DNA of 55,246 nucleotides from JBDTVS01 sp040007095 (GTDB lineage Bacteria; Acidobacteriota; Vicinamibacteria; Vicinamibacterales; CAVVIG01). The notes beneath the pieces were generated by a model that was given only the letters and a program-made list of their open reading frames with translations, was not told the origin of the DNA and did no database searches. Positions 52,280-55,246 of the stretch are shown one piece after another. Where the stretch lies: assembly GCA_040007095.1 (NCBI GenBank), contig JBDTVS010000012.1:1-55246 (forward strand), written 5' to 3'. Positions within the stretch are counted from its first letter, which is position 1. Every line of letters starts with the position of its first letter. The position numbers were made by a program, and so were the translations under genes.

Positions 52280-54049
52280 TCACTCGCACGCGTCGGTGAT
52301 GCAGATCGACTCGAGCGTCCGGCCCATCGGCGGCGCGGGAAGCCCGGCCTTTGCCATCAATTGGCGCAGAAGCAGCCCGGTTTCTGGATGCGCGATCGCC
52401 GACTGCACGCCTACCCTGACCAGGCCATCGGCGTAGTCCACCGGCTGCCACGTGTGAACGGCGAGCTTGCCGCCCCGGTTGTCGGTGTTGCCGTAATCCC
52501 TGACATCCAGCTTCGCGCCGTGGTCAAACAGCGCCTGCACGACGTCCGGTCGTCCCTTGTGGGCGGCGCCGTGGAGGGCGACGCGACCCGTGTCGGCCTG
52601 AGCATTCGGATCGAGGCCCAGGTCGAGCAGCATCTTCACGGCTTCGAGCGTGTCCTTCTGCGACCATTCGTAGGTGATGCCCTCTACCCAACCGATGCCG
52701 GCAGCCACCTGCAACGCCGTCACGCCTAGCGCTGTCGCGATCTTCGGATCGGCACCACGGGACAACAACAGCTTCATCAGCGTGACGTCGCCGGACTGGG
52801 ACGCGCGCAGGAACGCCGTCGCGCCGTTCTCGTCGAGCCACTGGTTCGTGAAGACCGTGCGCGTCTCGGTGCTGTCCTTCACCCGCGCGTTCACCTTGGC
52901 GCCCTTGTCGAGCAGCAGCTTGATGAAGTCGAGGTGATCCATGTCGCCCTTGCGTACCGGATAGTCTCCCGACTCGATGTTGCGGTTGTCGGTCGCAATG
53001 TAGAGCGGAACCCAGTCACCTTTGTTGCCGAGGTTCGGATCGGCGCCGTGGTCCAGCAGATACGCCCCGAGCTTGTAGTACCGATTCTGCGTCGCGACCA
53101 GCAGCGGGCTCCAACCGTATCCCGTCACCTGGTTCACATCCGCGCCAGCAGCCAGGAGCACCTTCACCGATTCGAGATCGTTGGCGCGCACGGCAAACAC
53201 CAGCGGCGTCAGCGCCCCGCCGTCGGTCGGCGCCGCCCGTCCGCGACCCGGGAAGGCAGCGGCCGCGGCGTCGTCTTGATCGCCGTCAGCGGCGTCGCCG
53301 GCACCACGTCCACGTCCGGCTGCGGCGCCACCCCGACCACCGGCGCCGCCGCGCGCAGCCAGCGCATTCAGCGTGCCGAGATCGGGCGACGCCTCCCGGG
53401 CCGCGAGCGCCGCGCCTTGCGCAGCAACTGCCCGCCGTGGATCGTTCGCCTTGCCGAGGGCTGGTCCTCGTCCCCGCTCGACCGCCGTAGAGCGGGCCTT
53501 GATATCCGCGCCGTGCTGGATCAGCAGTTGAATCGCCGGAGCGTGGCCCTCGTCCGCCGCCCACATCAGCGCGGTCGTTCCGCGGAGCGTCTCCTTCGCG
53601 TTGACGTCGGCGCCGTGGTCGAGCAGCACCTTCATCGCCTCGACGTTCCCGGTGCGCGAGGCCACCATGAGCGGGGTTCGGCCGAGCGGCAGGTGTTCGT
53701 TGGCGTCGGCGCCGGCAGCGAGAAGCGCGGAGATGATCGCTGCATCGCCGTTCACGCTCGCCAGCCACAACGGCGTCGCGCCTTCGCGATTCACCGCTTT
53801 GCTGTTCGCGCCGGCACGAATCAGGATGTCGGCGAGCTCTTTGTCTCCGCGAAACGCGGCCCAATGCAGCGCGGTCGCACCGTCGGCCTCGGCGGCGTTC
53901 ACGTCGGCGTGTTGCGCCAGAAGCGCGCGCACCGTCACCTTGTCGCCCCGGCTGGCGGCATCGGCCACGTCCGAGCGCCCGGCGCTCAGATTCAGCGTCG
54001 TCAGCAGCAACAGCACCCCGCCAACACCCAGCATGCGTCTCAGATACAT
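52280..54049 (-). CDS. Exported ankyrin-repeat protein (cluster D)
   Basis: 589 residues. Signal peptide MYLRRMLGVGGVLLLLTTLN. About eleven ankyrin repeats (DGATALHWAAFRGD, GATPLWLASVNGD, GRTPLMVASRTGN, RGTTALMWAADEGH, GWSPLLVATQNRYY, GRVALHGAAHKGR) broken in the middle by about 90 residues of Ala/Gly/Arg-rich sequence (ARGGAGGRGGAAAGRGRGAG). The C-terminus has HPETGLLLRQLMAKAGLPAPP, shared with cluster A and C ankyrins, and two Cys at the very end (ICITDACE). Follows the DUF1552 gene of cluster D (310-base gap). Confidence 0.93.
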   Translation of the reverse strand: MYLRRMLGVGGVLLLLTTLNLSAGRSDVADAASRGDKVTVRALLAQHADVNAAEADGATALHWAAFRGDKELADILIRAGANSKAVNREGATPLWLASVNGDAAIISALLAAGADANEHLPLGRTPLMVASRTGNVEAMKVLLDHGADVNAKETLRGTTALMWAADEGHAPAIQLLIQHGADIKARSTAVERGRGPALGKANDPRRAVAAQGAALAAREASPDLGTLNALAARGGAGGRGGAAAGRGRGAGDAADGDQDDAAAAAFPGRGRAAPTDGGALTPLVFAVRANDLESVKVLLAAGADVNQVTGYGWSPLLVATQNRYYKLGAYLLDHGADPNLGNKGDWVPLYIATDNRNIESGDYPVRKGDMDHLDFIKLLLDKGAKVNARVKDSTETRTVFTNQWLDENGATAFLRASQSGDVTLMKLLLSRGADPKIATALGVTALQVAAGIGWVEGITYEWSQKDTLEAVKMLLDLGLDPNAQADTGRVALHGAAHKGRPDVVQALFDHGAKLDVRDYGNTDNRGGKLAVHTWQPVDYADGLVRVGVQSAIAHPETGLLLRQLMAKAGLPAPPMGRTLESICITDACE

Positions 54050-54359
54050 GTCAGCGCCTCACTCACACTTGTCACCGATACGACTTTCAACGCAGAGACC
54101 GCGAAGCTCGCAGCGCGTGTTCTGGAAATCCTGTCCGTTCGCTGCGGTCACACAGGGTCGCCGTCCTCGTGCCAGGCACCTCTTCGGTCAGATTCTTCGA
54201 CACCCACGGCCCTGAACCGGCTCCGGACGCGAACCGTGGGAGCGGTGCGACGCAGGCGGGGCTGTGCGCCAATCTGACGACGGCGTGCGGAGTTGCCGCA
54301 CGGTGGTCCCTGCGTCCTCCGCGATCTCCAGGTTGATCGTGACGAACTCTTATCAATCG
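54050..54359. other. Intergenic region between DUF1552 and ankyrin (cluster D)
   Basis: 310 bases with no gene. It contains CAACGCAGAGACCGCGAAGC (about 54090), a relative of the motif at 43101, in line with the CACGAA/CACAAAG/CGCAGAG intergenic repeat families. No hairpin stands out. Confidence 0.5.
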
Positions 54360-55246
54360 CTACAAGTTATCCAGCCGGCCCGTGCTGTCGCCGATGCTGT
54401 CCTGGTGAATCCCGAACTTGTCCAGGATGCTCAGGAGCAGATTCCCGGTCGGCACGGTCTTGGTCGGATAGGCCAGATGGCGCCCGCCCTGGAGCTTGCC
54501 GTTCAATCCGCCGACCAGCACGTGCGGCACATCGTGATGAAGGTGCTGATTCGGGTTCCCCATGTTGCTGCCGTACAGCACCAGCGACTGATCCAGCAGC
54601 GTCCCGTTGCCGTCCTTGGTCGACGCGAGCTTTTCGACCAGGTGCGCCACCATCTTGATGTGGTACTGGTTGATCTTCGAGAGCTCCGCGATTCGCCGCG
54701 GGTCCTCGCCGTGATGCGACACGCCGTGGAATCCGGCCGTGGGCGCCTCGCTCTCGGGGTAGGTGCGGCCCGTGAGGTCGCGGGCGAAGAGCAGCGTGCC
54801 GATGCGAGTGATGTCGGCCTGAAAGGACAGCGCCAACAGATCGAACTGCAGCTTGATGTGCTCGTCGAAGGTCTGCGGCACCCCCACCGGCACGTTCATG
54901 TCCGCCGGCGCCACGGTCGAGGCTTTCATCGCAATCTGCAGCCGGCGCTCGATTTCGCGCACGTTCTGGGAATAGTCGTCGAGCTTCGCGCGATCAGCGG
55001 CACTGACCTCGTTGCGCAGGCGGGAGAGGCTGCCCGTCAGCGAGTCCAGGATGCTGCGGTCCCGCTTTCGTCGCGAGGCCCGCTGCTCGATCGTGCTGCC
55101 GTCCCCGAACATGCGCTCGAACACGACCTGCGGATTCAGCTCCATCGGCAGCGGCTGCGTCGGCGACGACCACGAGATCGTGTTCGTGTAGGTGCAGCTG
55201 TAGCCCTCGCCGCAGTTGCTCGAATTGGCGCCCGGATCCTCGACCG
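54360..55246 (-). CDS. DUF1552 (HxxSHH motif) protein, cluster D, N-terminus beyond the window
   Basis: 295 residues are visible and the frame stays open to the window edge (reading NCGEGYSCTYTNTISWSSPTQ before the first visible Met), so about the first 150 residues including the Tat signal are missing. The motif FHGVSHHGED, LLFARDLTGRTYPES, and GSNMGNPNQHLHHDVPHVLVGG match the family, and the NCGEGYSC and SNMGN features place it with the cluster B subtype. By analogy a DUF1592 cytochrome gene should lie just to the right of the window. Confidence 0.9.
   Translation of the reverse strand, partial: VEDPGANSSNCGEGYSCTYTNTISWSSPTQPLPMELNPQVVFERMFGDGSTIEQRASRRKRDRSILDSLTGSLSRLRNEVSAADRAKLDDYSQNVREIERRLQIAMKASTVAPADMNVPVGVPQTFDEHIKLQFDLLALSFQADITRIGTLLFARDLTGRTYPESEAPTAGFHGVSHHGEDPRRIAELSKINQYHIKMVAHLVEKLASTKDGNGTLLDQSLVLYGSNMGNPNQHLHHDVPHVLVGGLNGKLQGGRHLAYPTKTVPTGNLLLSILDKFGIHQDSIGDSTGRLDNL

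Overview
The window looks like a piece of a high-GC soil or sediment Acidobacteriota genome, most plausibly Vicinamibacteria (old subdivision 6). The evidence is the gene content: Oar-type TonB receptors with an N-terminal carboxypeptidase-regulatory domain, paired exported DUF1592 cytochromes and DUF1552 (HxxSHH) proteins, exported ankyrin proteins, a DUF6152 protein, and dispersed CACGAA-type intergenic repeats. No rRNA, tRNA, CRISPR array, transposase or phage gene was seen. The taxonomic call is inference from these families; no marker gene is present.

Layout. 1-3520 (minus): the end of a dispersed repeat, then a secreted protein, an eight-heme HAO-like cytochrome and an overlapping membrane protein. 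3732-5463 (plus): a divergent TrpF-like protein and a secreted protein. 5538-19141 (minus): cluster A, an Oar receptor broken by one frameshift, a PQQ dehydrogenase fused to a cupredoxin, a secreted protein, DUF1592 cytochrome, DUF1552 Tat protein, ankyrin lipoprotein and exported metallo-beta-lactamase-fold protein. 19727-23479 (minus): a two-gene LigD-type end-joining operon, a DHA2 drug exporter and a small charged protein. 23578-27807: a cNMP/thioredoxin-reductase-like regulator-enzyme, a truncated VOC protein, an epoxide-hydrolase/NTF2-like protein and an MHS transporter. 28091-33844 (plus): cluster B, DUF1592, DUF1552, a diheme cytochrome and an exported hypothetical. 33866-46313 (minus): cluster C, Oar receptor, DUF1592, DUF1552, an ankyrin-cytochrome c fusion, a carboxymuconolactone-decarboxylase-like protein and a second ankyrin protein. 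46780-52059: DUF6152 protein, GDP-fucose synthase, PEGA protein with a clear terminator, and a soluble-type PQQ sugar dehydrogenase. 52280-55246 (minus): cluster D, a partial DUF1552 and an ankyrin protein.

The main theme is a repeated envelope module. DUF1552 occurs four times; a DUF1592 cytochrome immediately precedes three of them (the fourth is cut by the window edge), and an exported ankyrin protein follows in three. In clusters A and C the order Oar receptor, DUF1592, DUF1552, ankyrin is conserved while accessory redox genes differ. One ankyrin protein carries its own heme c domain, and the PQQ enzyme carries a copper domain. I infer a family of substrate-specific outer-membrane uptake plus periplasmic oxidation modules; the function of DUF1592/DUF1552 is not known to me.

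Non-coding DNA is also structured: a roughly 160-bp palindromic element occurs in three copies plus one apparent deletion derivative, and several intergenic regions hold convergent CACGAA/CACAAAG repeats.
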